Of a DNA stretch of 64,000 nt, positions 1-12,135 are shown piece by piece (position 1 is the stretch's first letter; each line of letters opens with the position of its first letter). Location: positions 22,729,177 to 22,793,176 of the forward strand of contig JBBMOA010000020.1 of NCBI GenBank assembly GCA_037954235.1. The letters are read 5' to 3'. Origin of the DNA: Aulostomus chinensis. Taxonomy: Eukaryota; Chordata; Actinopteri; Syngnathiformes; Aulostomidae. The translations under genes and the position numbers were made by a program. Below the pieces are notes generated by a model, which was not told the origin of the DNA, did no database searches, and worked only from the letters and a program-made list of their open reading frames with translations.

Positions 1-466
1 AAGCGTCCGCCACGGCGACCGGACGATGACTGTACTTCCACCACGACGTTGTAACAAACGTGGGTCTGTGAATTTGGTTCCAGTTGACTGTCAGTTCATA
101 AGAGACTTGATAATAACGATCAACCCTATAATCAGGAAAAACACAATGAGCTTAAAACTGTTGGGCGTGTTTTATGTGGCAAATTTAACCTTAATTACTT
201 GATATAAAACTTAATGTTAGGTTCTAATGTTACATTGGTAGTGCGGTTATGCAGCCTTCGGATGGTGAAACGCCACATTTCACCTCGTGTGGTACCACAA
301 GTTGTTGATTCCCCGTTGAAAATCAGATTTATGTCTCCCTGGATCTCGGAGGGACGCGTCATTGACAGAGAACATCTTGAACGTTTATATACGCGCATTT
401 TGTAGTGGATCCAGTGTGAAGAGTGAGACATTGAACACACAAAACCACAGCTGTCAGAAAAGTTGA

Positions 467-470
<4 letters not shown>

Positions 471-512
<42 letters not shown>
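471..512. repeat. (GT)21 microsatellite
   Basis: Pure GT dinucleotide tract. A shorter CA tract (644-662) and an interrupted GT tract (785-820) follow within 350 bp, so the transcript could pair with itself. The apparent open frames through it (repeated Val-Cys or Thr-His) are artefacts. Confidence 0.97.
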
Positions 513-513
<1 letters not shown>

Positions 514-3142
514 AAAGGAAATGAGTGTATTGACTCTTATGTCTTCATTTCCTACAATGTTATCTATAAAACCCAGAGGCAGTGAGGCAAACACTTCTCT
601 AATGGATCCATACACAGGACTGTTACTGTTAGCCTTACTGTTTAACACACACACACACACACGCGCACTCAAAAACACTGCGGGACTGATGAGTAAGAAG
701 GAGTTGAAACCTTTCTGGTCTTTTTTTTGTCCAATTTTGATTTTAACCTTGTGGTTTTTGTCCTGCACTCAAAAGAGTTTAGCGTGTGTGTGTGTGTGTG
801 CACACGTGTGTGTGCGTGCCTGCTACCAAGTGTAGTGCTACTTCCATCTACAGCCGGTAGCCCGATCGTTTCACCACTTGTCAGAATGCTAATGTCGATC
901 GGCTGCGTCAGTGACCACCGTTCATTGATAAATGTGAGTTTTGTCATCAGGACTGATAATGAGAATCAGGGGCGTCCCAAATTTGTGAGACCTGTCACTC
1001 AGTTTTAGATTTTGCGCGTGTAATTCCTAAAGTTTGCTCTTGTGGTTCAGGACGATTTGCTTGAGGAAACCGGGCTGGCACATTGGTTGGTCGTGAGAAT
1101 CCGGCCATTTTCTGGAGTCGTGTGACCTTTAATCACATGGAGCGCCATGGTGTAATGATTGGATCCGTGTGTGTCCCCAGTGAGGAGCTTATTTTTCTGT
1201 ATTTTCATGGTTGCTCCAGGAATATTGATTCATCTGGATAAAAGCAGCTGCAGAAACCTTTTCTGCTTTAATTACCAGCTCTGTGTAATGTCACGAGCAG
1301 CTAGGAAATGCATTCATCAAACACTGGCCTCAGTACAGTTTGCCTGAGCAAATTATTGCCACAAATCTTGATGAATCAAAACATCGGTGAATATTGTAGG
1401 CCTGTACGTTTTCAGCGCTAAGTAATGAACACATGCTCTGATATTGCTGATGAGTTTGATGACTTGGAGATCTGCCGCTGAAACACTGCTCTGCTCCTTT
1501 GATGTTTACCGTTGCCGTCGCTTCCTCATTATCACGTCCTGAGCGCTCCTCATCAAAGAGGCAGAAAAACAGTCTCTGACTCTGGATACCAGTCGGATCG
1601 CACTCTCACAGCTGATGTACTCAACGGTAATTAATTCACGCGTAACAAAGCTTCATCGTGATTTCCCTTCACAAGACTCTATCTCTTCCTGTGAGCTCCG
1701 CACTTCCCACACTGCAGAGGTGAAATAAAGAGCTCCTGCAGCCCTCATGTCCCATCAAGCCCCCGTACACCCCCACAGGCGTCCCCCTGGTGTGCATCTC
1801 ACAGGCTGGTCCAGTTTTTCTCCCCCTCCATCTTTTTTCAAAAGCAACAAAAGCCTGATGGCCACATTTACTTGTATGAACTTCCAGTATTTCGTCTTTT
1901 TAAATCCACTTTTCACGATAGTTTTGAATCCGTGACTCGGACACTGGCGGCGATAACCCTCCCGTTTGGCTACGTTTGTCTTTTTTTAACGCTCAAACTG
2001 TTGACGTGTGTGTTGGGTTGGGGGCCGGTTCTTTGCTCGTGTTAGCAGGCTCCACTTCTGAACGACCGCTAGCTGCTGTGTTAGCGGAGCGAAGAGGAGG
2101 AAACCAAGAACAAAGAAACAAGCCTCCAGGCTCACACAGGCAACCAGCGGGGACAGTGAACGTCTCGTTTTCAGATTACAATCTGATGTGATTATTAGAT
2201 AGAAAATGGTGTGCAGAGTCGTTTCAAAGGATGAGCACCAACAGAATTTGCTTACACGCCACTGACGCTCTGCAAAGTCTTGATTATGGGGGGGTGGGAG
2301 GCGTGTTGGGACGGTCCGTCAGGTGTCAGCAGCAGCATCTGCTCTCATGCTCATGGAGGTGCTGCAGGAGGAGCGTGCTGCATCATCGTCCAGGCGGCAG
2401 CGTCCCGATCCCTCCATGTTTCAGGCTGTGTGACGTTGAAGGACATTGTAAACACTTGTTGTCACGTGTGACTGGAATGGTGAAGCCTCAGTGGGAAGGA
2501 TGACAGACGGCCTCGTTCCTGAAGTTGAATGATCAACATCATAACAACAGCTTGACTCTCAGCCCGGAGGGGGGACTTTAAGTGGCTGCGTCTGTAACTC
2601 GTATTATTTAAGCAGCAAGTACCCAAACTAATCAGCTTCAAACCAGCTTCCTTTACTCCATCAAAAACTTCAGTGTTTCAGCTGCTTTCATTCACTTTCT
2701 GGAGGTGTTCCTCGCCTCAATTGTCATTAATCCCCGGTGCAAAATCCTCCCTTATTTATCTGTGTTAGCCGGCAGTCGTTCTGTCAGTCAAGCAGCGTTG
2801 ATACAGCGGGACACACATTGTTTCCTCTCCTCTCCCTTCCTTTGCTGCGTTGGGGGGATGTTGAGGCGTCAAGCCTCTTCTGACACTCAACACGTGCAGC
2901 TTTTAAACAGTACAGTAAATGCTTTTTAAGTGCTCAAGATGTTTCTGAGGTGAGATGTGGTTGGCAACGAATGGCTTCTCAAGTTAAATCTTTAAAAAAA
3001 ATACCTTCAGACGCTTCAGGCTTTGATTTTGGAGACATTGGAAGTTTGCCAAATCCATTTCACATGGAAAAACCACGACGAATGATTTGATTCTGGACTC
3101 GAAATAAAAGGTTGCGGTGGTGTGACTTTGTGAACGGAGCCA

Positions 3143-3235
3143 CATTGACCTTTGACCCCTCAAAATCATTTCAGCTCATGTGAGTCCCAGTGAATGATTG
3201 TGCCAGATGTGAAGACGCTCCCTCCAAGTGTTGCT
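3143..3235 (+). repeat. dispersed repeat copy with TTGACCTTTGACC motif
   Basis: The stretch starts with TTGACCTTTGACC and continues through a GTGAGTCCCAGTGAA-like section and a GCCAGATGTGAAGA-like section. It matches a repeat I recall as common in teleost genomes. Further copies in this window are at 11985-12135, 56092-56215 and 57858-58165. The family name is not certain. Confidence 0.6.
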
Positions 3236-6200
3236 GACGGAAAGGGATGAACAGACAACCCCAAAGCATGAAGCCTCCTCTTCTGCTGCTTTTGTTGGTT
3301 TGGAGGCATAAAAAGATAAATAAAAAATGGAGGATTTATGATATCAAACTCTATGAACGTCATTTCGCGTAAATGTAAATCTGAAATCACGTCTGCTGCT
3401 CCAGAGGGAAGCAAAGGCGGCCTTGAGATGGATCACATCCGGGGGGGGGGACGTACTGAGAAAGACAAATATTTGTTGGACATATACAGATTATAGTAGA
3501 CTTATGATTTCTCACACACACACACACACACTTTTACCAGCAGTGACGACAGTAGCTAGGAGTGTTTCTGTCTCTTGATAACGTGCCAAGAAGACGGGAT
3601 GACGGAGGGAAAACGCACACTGAGCCTTCGGAGGCGGCTGTTTCTGAGCACCGAGTGCAGTGAAAGCTTCTTAGTGGCTTTTAATTGTGCCTGGAATTGG
3701 ATCATTAGTTTCAGTATTTTTTGTGGAAACTCTTTGACTTACATACCAATGTACTTTGCGCTTGTCCGAGAGTCTTGATTTCTCTCTGTGAAGGATTTTG
3801 TAAAACATGAATCTGTGTAAACGCCTTCAAACACCACTCACAGAACTGCATCGAGCACTTTCAAGCTGTGGATCCCCTCAGATTTGGGCATTTAGGCAAC
3901 ATTCGTGTGTGCACTCACACCCAGAGCAGCCCTGAGGCTCACTGGTCCGGTTTTAATAGTCTTTCGAGCAGCTGCGGAGGTCAACTCAGGATCAAGTCGC
4001 TGGTTCATAAAGTTCTGTGGATCGTCGTTTGGTAGAATGTGTTGACAGGGACAGAACCAGCTGTAGTCTGGTAGACTGTCTGGAGGTCAGGTGTGAGGAC
4101 TCATTAATCCTGACGTCTTCTCAGGCTACTTCTGATGCTGGGTGCAGCCTGGAGGAGGATTTGGTCTGAATTGGCCTTCCCAAGAGTTCCTATCCTAGCT
4201 CAACTATTAACCTGCCCAGATCATCTCAGGTGATCAGCTGGTTACCGATCCAGTCGTGCACCAGCCGGGCTGCTCACAGACCGGGGATGTTAGCTTGACG
4301 TCTGGGTGTCTCAGTTCTCTCAGGGTGAAACTAAAGCATCCCTTCAGAAAGCAGCCCTTGAATCCTGGTGTAAACATTGCAGCCTTTGGTTACCCGTCAC
4401 TCGTAACGGCACTGACGGCCCCTCGGTTCAGATCTCTCCTCCGGTTCTTGGAGGAGAGCCGGCGTTGACGACATCTCACTGAACGTTTTGTCACCCAGAC
4501 TCGTTGGGTGTTCTGCTGTAGTTTTTGCTCCCGGCGAAGCATCAACCACCTGACAGATGGTATGACAGCGCCGTTCGTTTAACATGATGATTTTATATCA
4601 ATGAATCAGTTCGTATTGGATCATTAAGATTTCCTGTCGTTGTAGGTGCACGGCCAGTGGTTAGTGTTGAGATATAAAGTAAATCATGTATTGTGATATG
4701 GTTTCATATTGAACGGCGACATGTGATGATGCGTGTGGTGTCGCGTGGCCCCTCCCCGTCAGCGCTCGTTTACGTCTGCCTCCTCATGAGCTGATCGTCC
4801 TAATCCGGCTCCTGCGGTGCGCGAGTGGCCGTTGTTGTCAAATCTGGTAGCGTGAGCATGTTTGAGATTAGAGGGAAGAACGTCTCTGACCGTTCTCCTT
4901 CAGCGTGAGATGCACTTCATTTATTTAACAATCAGCCAGGAATTCAAACCTCCCGCAGTCTGACCCCAGCATCAAAGCCTCTGCTCTCAAAGAAGTCTTC
5001 TTTTTTTATCATGTGTGCCTCACGAATTCTGAGAAAACATGACTGCGGTGCCAGCGCTGCACTACCCAGACAGGTCATTGATCCAGGCGGCGAGGCAGTG
5101 ATTTGAAATCTATCTAAAGGCAAAGAACAAAACTCTGAAGTGAACCTGCAAGCACAAACTGCATCGAGCAGGATGTCAAAGGGACAGTCAGAGCTGTTTT
5201 AGTGAGGTTTCTACTGGCAGGAAGTTGTCAGAGATAACAATCGGTGGCACAACTAGAGCAGCCATTCACGGAAGGGATCACAAGATGCTCTTCGTCTGAG
5301 GAGGTGGAACATTATCTCATCGACTCATCTCGCCACAGCCCTCAATTAGCTCTCTGCTTACTCAGTTTCCTGCTCGCTCTCCAACCGCTGACATGCTGCT
5401 GCATCAGGGGCGTCCACTTCTTTCCTGCCAGCTTTGTCCAGATCTCAGGAAAGGAGCGACGCAAGTGCTGACTCAGAGGGTCAGTGACCTCACCGTCAGA
5501 TATGTTAGCCGTTGAACTCAAGAGGTCTGGGAACCCCCCCCACACACACACACACACGCACACGCACACACACCCCACCGTCTTGGTCTTGATTGTGTCA
5601 AACTGAATCGGTTGAACAAAAGAGCACTCTTCATCCTGAGACGTCCACAGTGGGTGGGTGTTGTTTTTTTGAAGTTTTTAACCAGGTCTTCCACTGGCTT
5701 CAGGTGTGACGACATTCCCTGGTCTGATTTAAGAACAAGACATTAGAACAAGTAAATCTGTCATATTGGTTGGACGTTCCGCTCCCCCGGGTCATTGGTG
5801 GTGCGCTGACAGGCGGCAGGCGGTGGGGAGGAATGATATCGTCCTTGTATTTCAGCAGGCGGTGCTGCGTGTGCGTTGTGGAGGAAATAATTCAATTTTA
5901 ATTAGGACGAATTAGCTGCACAATCTAACTACTCAATCAGTCACTCAGACTTGGCAAACAATGACAGGACACATTTTGTCTGGCATTTAATTTGTTTTTT
6001 TCCCTCTACGGGACAGAGCCTATTGTCCTATCTCTGGATGAGAGCGATGACTTATGAGAGCTGTCAGTCACACACAAAAACTTCATCTGACTCCGGAATT
6101 GGTTCATAAAGACGTGGAGAGAGAGCAGGAATGAAGCGGCATTGTTCCGCCGCTGAGACAAATGACTATACAAACTTATTATTATTTATTATTTGTCCCA

Positions 6201-7180
6201 TTGTGTGTGACAAATTAGAGGCATTGTATTTTTAGATGCGGCGCACATTTTAATCACTGCCGTAGAAAACAATCGAAGCAATCTGGAACTTTCAGGTTTG
6301 GTGCTTTTCCGGTGAATCTTCACTGCTGCCTGGCAGAGTGGAGTGATTGTTCCTGCAGGGAACCATGAGTCACTAACTTCCCTCAGTTTATGCTTGTTCA
6401 CTTAGAACTTCATTTTGAAGTTGACCTGTGTGCTGTTGTGTTTTTTTTTTTTTTTTACCAGGGAATTTGAAAAGCTAATCTTACTGTGAAACTTTCCCCT
6501 CAGGCTCAGCTGCACTGGCACGTTCAGTCGTCCGATGTTGGCGTGGAAAAGAAAATCAAATAAAATTGGTTCAGTATCAAATGTTCCTGTAACCCGCTTA
6601 GGTCCGTACGGCAGAGTGAACGGGGAACCTGGAAGTCTGCCGGACGTGCGCCTCCCTAGAGGGGATGCTGCCACTTACAACCGTGACTGGTCGGCTTCAG
6701 AGCGTCGCGTTTCCTCCTCCCACCACCCTCGCGCCACCGCCAGCGAGCGTTAAAGTGGTGTAACTGTGTCACAAATCGGCAGCACCGGGGTGTCGCTCTC
6801 ACAGAGGGGATTGAGAGGTCGTGAGGAGATACGATGAACATGAACGCATGAACAAGTTTCATCGTTTCCAAGGGCTGCACGCTGTGGAAGAATCCAACAG
6901 CCCCGCCTTATTTTACCATCCAGAACTTTCACAGGTTGATGGCAGAAAGGGTGGAGAATGTTGACGGAAGTACTTAAGAAACTTATACCATGTCTTTGGG
7001 GACCAGGTACTGGGTACTACACTGGTATTACACTGGTACTACACTGGTGCTGATATTTAACCAGACCTCGATATGTCTCTGATTTATAAATAAGCCTTTA
7101 TATTGTCTTTGGAAACGTGTCTATATTCTGCTCCCCAGCATACAGATGTTAGCATCAATGCTAAAGGTAGCATCACGCTG

Positions 7181-7182
<2 letters not shown>

Positions 7183-7228
<46 letters not shown>
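7183..7228. repeat. (GT)23 microsatellite
   Basis: Pure GT tract in the intron upstream of exon A. Confidence 0.97.
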
Positions 7229-7231
<3 letters not shown>

Positions 7232-7785
7232 TTGGTTTGACCTCGTTCATAAATGTTCTTGTTCCTGTATTGCTGGATTAGCCTCTCTCTCGTTGGTCTT
7301 GTTGAGGCATCAGTTACCAGGAGGCACAGCAAGACTCTGCGCTCAACCAGTTAGCAGGTTTGTTTGGTAGCGACTGTTAGCCGCCTCCACCCTAAAATAT
7401 CTGTGTGGACGAGGGCACGTCTGCCTGAGTTGAAGATCAGGCGAGCGAGGCAGCGATTTGTTGCTTTTCTAATAGTAAAGGGAAATGAAAATAATCTACA
7501 TAATGCATTAGAACATAAAAAGAAAATACAACATAAAAGCACATTAAAAGGATGGAAATGGTAAAGTGAAGAACAGAGACGTGCTGTAATTAAAAAGGAA
7601 GTCTGAGGCAAAGGAAGTAGAGAACACCAAAGTGTTTTTTTTTACCTGGATTTGAAGTGAACGTGAGAGAGAGCCTCCTAGTCCAACTCTAAATGTTCTG
7701 TTTGGACCCTGTGGGAACGTCTCGCAGAGCCTTGCCCCGATGAGAGCCTCACAGTTGCTGGGTTTGGTGGTTTATATCCTTAGAG

Positions 7786-7885
7786 AGGAAGGTTCGAGAC
7801 CTGCTCTTTGTGTGAAGTGCCTTGAGATGGCTTTTGCTGTGATTTGGCGCTGTATAAATAAAGATTGATTGATTGGCTGATTGAT
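7786..7885 (+). mobile_element. 3' tail of a teleost retroelement ending in (GATT)n
   Basis: The stretch contains GTGAAGTGCCTTGAGATGGC, then TGATTTGGCGCTGTATAAAT, and ends in a run of GATT units. This is the form of a very common teleost retroelement 3' end, where short tandem units follow a conserved tail. It looks 5'-truncated. It ends 38 bp before exon A, so it lies in the branch-point region of that intron. Family membership is from memory; the tail motif and tandem end are seen directly. Confidence 0.7.
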
Positions 7886-7922
7886 TATATCATGCGTGTC
7901 TCTTTGCTCTGTCCCACTACAG

Positions 7923-8003
7923 AATGCAGAGGTGTCGGTGTTTGAGGTGAACATCCGCTTCGTCGGGGGGCTCCTGTCTGCCTACTACCTGTCTGGGAAA
8001 GAG
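7923..8003 (+). CDS. man1a1: man1a1 exon A: catalytic domain with first catalytic Glu
   Basis: The 81-nt exon encodes 27 residues in phase 0, from NAEVSVFEVNIRF to YYLSGKE. The acceptor is CTACAG before AATGCAGAG and the donor is GAG|GTAAGA. The segment matches the MAN1A1 helix that carries the first catalytic acid. The Glu of FEVNIRF (codon 7944-7946) corresponds to Glu330 of human ER mannosidase I. Most family members I recall have SGEE where this has SGKE, a conservative surface change. Upstream exons are outside the window. Confidence 0.95.
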
Positions 8004-8181
8004 GTAAGAAACAAACTGAGTCATCGTCACGCCGCCTCTGCAGACGACCGAACGCTGCAGGTTGCTGCTTGTAGGCTGATCCACTAAAGCAGGGCTCTGT
8101 CCACGACAGTTGGCTGGTTGAACCAGGAGGTGTCACTCTAGCTCACATCAACCAAATTACCGATTAAGTCACCTTCTTATA

Positions 8182-8188
8182 GTGTGTG

Positions 8189-8226
<38 letters not shown>
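8182..8226. repeat. interrupted (GT)n microsatellite
   Basis: GT tract with one C interruption followed by a short GAGA run, about 180 bp downstream of exon A. Confidence 0.95.
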
Positions 8227-8228
<2 letters not shown>

Positions 8229-8612
8229 AGTGAGAGAGAGAGTGAAATCAGAATTAATTAAGCATTTGCATCTTTGCTCATGCGTAGAAAAATATTCAGG
8301 GTTAAACCACTGAGTGAAAAGCCGTGCCGATCACCGTTTTCTCCGTCAGTTTCCGCGCTCGCTGCTGTGTTGCACTGGAGCAGTTGAGGCGAGCGTCGTG
8401 CCTGTGTGGTACAACCCCTGACACGCTAACCCCCGGTAAGGGATGACTTCTGTGGAGCCGGTGCAGCAGGCTGCAGGTGTGACTAATGAGGAAGATGGTT
8501 GATTTTTCCATGTCAACGTGGAATATGTCCTGAGAAATCCCCAGACCAACATTCTTCAGAAAAATGAGAGAGGAAAGAATTTCCTCTGGCCTTCGAACTA
8601 TACTCATAGCAC

Positions 8613-8614
<2 letters not shown>

Positions 8615-8687
<73 letters not shown>
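8615..8687. repeat. (GT)36 microsatellite
   Basis: A 73-bp pure GT tract, the longest dinucleotide run in the window; likely polymorphic and able to adopt Z-DNA. Confidence 0.98.
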
Positions 8688-8689
<2 letters not shown>

Positions 8690-11600
8690 ACAGGAGGCTG
8701 TGAAAATGGCATCGGTGAGGTTTTACTCTCACATCCAGTTCCACACTGCCAATGCAGGGATTTTGTGTCAAACTCACTTTTCCTCAATATCTTCTTTCCT
8801 CCCTCTTTTAATTATACGCTTCAGTTTCTTAATGAATGATGAGTTCCCGCCGAAGAATGGGTAACCCTGCAGATCGCCTGCAGTGAAAGCTGTTAAAAGC
8901 CCCCCCGCTGACGTCACAAGAGGGGATTTCAGTCTGACTGGCATTGATCTTCAAGGCCGTTGACACTTCTTCTTAAATCTGTTCTTTAATGCACACGCAC
9001 ACAGGTACAGCACACACACACACACACAGAATCTACAGCATCATCACAGCACTGAGTGAGCTGGAGTTTCAAGGCTAAGTGCTTCTTTATTAGCAGGCTG
9101 AGATAGTGCAAGTCAGACTGGGAGTTCTCAGCTGGCAAAACCCATTTTCAAGTTCACTGAGCGTTGCAGTGCCTCAACACGTAAATAAGATCTGGAGGAA
9201 CATCATTTTGTGTTTGTCAAGAGGTTGATGTCAGGCCTATAGTTTACCTAACAATACCAGCACCGGCGTAGACGACTGCAAGAGGTGGATTTCTTCACTT
9301 GATCTTTTTTTTCCCCCTCTAAACACAAAGTACGTCCGCGTCGTGCGTTGCAAACTCAGCATTTGTTGTTGTTCAGTTGCATTTTAATCACAAATCAAGG
9401 AATAACAATCAGCCAAAAATAGCGTCATTGAAAACCCACCAAGAAGAATGAACCAAATTAACCGAACACATTTGGAAGAGAAGCAAAAAACAGTCAGACG
9501 GGGCAACTCAACAACTGTTGGAGCGCTCGGAGGTGGAGCTGGGTATTGAACTCCGGTGCTTTATTCTGATAGTTGATATTTTACATCGCAAAATTGCCTC
9601 GAGTGGAAAAATGTCAGCATGCTGAAACATTAAACTTCAGAACGGAGCCGCATTTTTGGTGAACTGGATCGATAATCCGTGTTAAGAAATGGATTTGAGG
9701 CTGTGAGGAAGCCAAGGAGTTGAACACGAATCCAGATGTTTGTAGCGAAGTGTGTGTTTTTGAAAAAAAAAAAAAATTCTTTCCTTTTGGCTGAGTATCG
9801 TTCAGGAACCTGTATCAAAATCCAGGAAGTGACATCTTTACAGCAATCAATCAACGCATCTGAACGGAATGAAAATGGTTGTAAACACACTGTAAAATGG
9901 GCCAAATTGTTGAAACCAGCGCCAACGCGACCGCTGACTGATGAACCGTAAACAAAGGTGTCTTCCTTGTGTCCTGAGAGCACCGAGTTTCCCTCTCAGC
10001 TTAATCTGTATTCACACTCAGAACAAAAGCTGTGGAAAACGGGGCAGGCAGGTAGCAGATCATCTCAGCTGATAAAGCTCTTTAACGCCTGAAACACAGG
10101 AAGCCGACTGTGACTCCTTATCGTCTCCCAGCAGTCGCTCCATTCCTTCTTTTCTTTTTTTTTTTTTTTTACGAGAGTCAATCAATTCAAAGCTACTCTG
10201 TATTTCATCAGCTCCTACAGATGGTCCTCTCCTTCAGCTCCAGGTCAGGGTCCCTGGGAGGGACGCTGGGGGGCAGATGGATGGATGATGGGTGGCCTTG
10301 GCGGTGACTGAATGTGGCTGAATGAGCTAACGACAACTCCGTCTGATGGATCTGGTTCTTTGATCCTGAGAAAAAGAAAGAAAGACAAAAGAAGAGAGAC
10401 CGAATACACCGATGGAGAAATATTAACGCCGACTGGGTGGTGCACGCGTGTTGTCGCCACAATCCTGGGTCCCAGCGAGACACACAGATTCAGTTCCAGG
10501 GGTCCCAGAGTTGGACAGATTTTGTCATGAGGGGGTTCTGTTTCAAAGTGCTGGAGAACTGCAAGAACACGGTAAAGTAGTGTGGGAACGATTTGGTGAC
10601 GTTAGATCTGTTGTGCTGGATTCCCAAGTAAATAAATTAAGTGGCGTAAAAGAGGAACAGGCAAATATTCAACACACCCCAACCAACAGGAAGAGAAACT
10701 TGCCAAGTATGAACACACACATTTCTATGTATGAGCTGGAGAGTGAGCGGGAAGAATGAGGTTAACACTCGGTTTACTAATTTCCTCTGCCAGGGAGGTC
10801 ATGTGTTTGGCTGCGGCTCTAATTAGGGCCCGAGCTTGAAAGTGCCAGAGTCCAAACGCTGGCGTTGGCGCTGGCTTGTGCTCTCTGAGCGCGTTCTAGT
10901 TCCTCAGTGGGGAAAGTGAAGCTGGTGTGCACGCTGACACTGCCCAGAACGCAAGAAGATGGTGGCAGTGGATTTGAACTTGTACTCTTAGTATTTGGAT
11001 AAAATGGGTCAAGAGAAAGAGGCAGAAGAAAAACAGCAGTGTTTGGATGTGGGACATCCATATTTAATCAACATGACATATCCTGGTTGCTGTGTTGGTA
11101 TAAGGAGCGCATCGGACTCAACAGATAAAGACCTCAGATGGGGATTGGGCTGAGAAGAGTTTTATCAGGATGCATCCACTTTAAGAGCAAAGGAAAGAAT
11201 CATGTCAAGAGGAGGACTGGGTCTCTCTACCTGTCTGCCTCCGAGTCAAAGAGACCTGCGCCTTTGATGAAAATTTGATCAGTAAAAGTACAGCTGGTAC
11301 TGTCAGCATGGCGGTCGACTGGCAGGCTTTTAACGTCCCTGCCTGCATACAAATCACAGCAGGTAACCTCATTGGCTGAAGAGAAGGAAGAAGCAAATTA
11401 TATCTGTGAGGAAGCTAACAATGTTTGGAGAGACGGCGAAAAGATAAGGCTTTCATTTCCCATCGGAGGAAAGGAGGACGGACAAAAGATGAGCAGCGGT
11501 GAGGAGGAGAGAAGAAACTGAAGCGGCTGAGGAGGAGACAGAAGCTGACAGAAGCACAGAGGAACGTGGCAACGGAGGGAAGCAATTAAGAGACATGTGG

Positions 11601-11984
11601 AACATGGAGAGACAGTTAGCCTGTCCATGTCAACTAACCTGTAAAAACCTTAAAGGAAAAAAAAAAAAGAAAAGGAAGAAGAAGAAGCCCGGGATCTGCT
11701 CCATCAAGTTCCACGGAGGTTGACACTGTCGCTTTGATAGTTTTCTGTCTTGATACTGATTCAGATACCTGAGCCCCTAAAGGAAACAAAACCTCCCAAG
11801 ATGAATCACTGTTGTTATCGTAGGATCGTGGTCGTGATAAAGAGGAAAGGAAACGGAAGGAGAGAAACATCAGAAGTATGAAAAGAGGAATTCTAATCTC
11901 CAGGGGAGTTAGAGACAGAAGAAAGTGAGGCGTTGGGGAAGGAAGGAAAGAGAAATCGGAATGGGACTGGAGGTCCAGGTGGGC

Positions 11985-12135
11985 TTTTGCGGCAGGTTTG
12001 AAGAAGTTCCCTCACGGCGTTATTGTGACGCGACCTCGACCTTTGACCGCCACAATCTTTTTGACTCGTACTCGAGTCCCAGCGGACATTCCACTCCCAT
12101 CAAGTTGTCCTTGAGATTTTGGGACCGAGTGTGTT
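11985..12135 (+). repeat. dispersed repeat copy with CGACCTTTGACC motif
   Basis: Reads GAAGAAGTTCCCTCACGGCG, then GCGACCTCGACCTTTGACCG, then a section ending in GTCCTTGAGATTTTGGGAC. The order matches the same family as 3143-3235 and 57858-58165, with moderate divergence. Confidence 0.65.

Larger units (their letters stand above)
1..7922 (+). other. intron sequence upstream of exon A (no exon seen)
   Basis: No exon was recognised here. The residues that should precede exon A in this family (a GATIVDALDTL-like motif and a helix ending in NFNV) were not found in any frame, so this is inferred to be intron. It holds (GT)n/(CA)n tracts, a receptor-motif repeat copy near 3143-3235, an AT-rich possible regulatory stretch near 5880-6070, a small 12-bp tandem repeat near 7006-7051, and a LINE-like repeat tail at 7786-7885. 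The acceptor before exon A follows a pyrimidine-rich tract and reads CTACAG. Confidence 0.7.
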
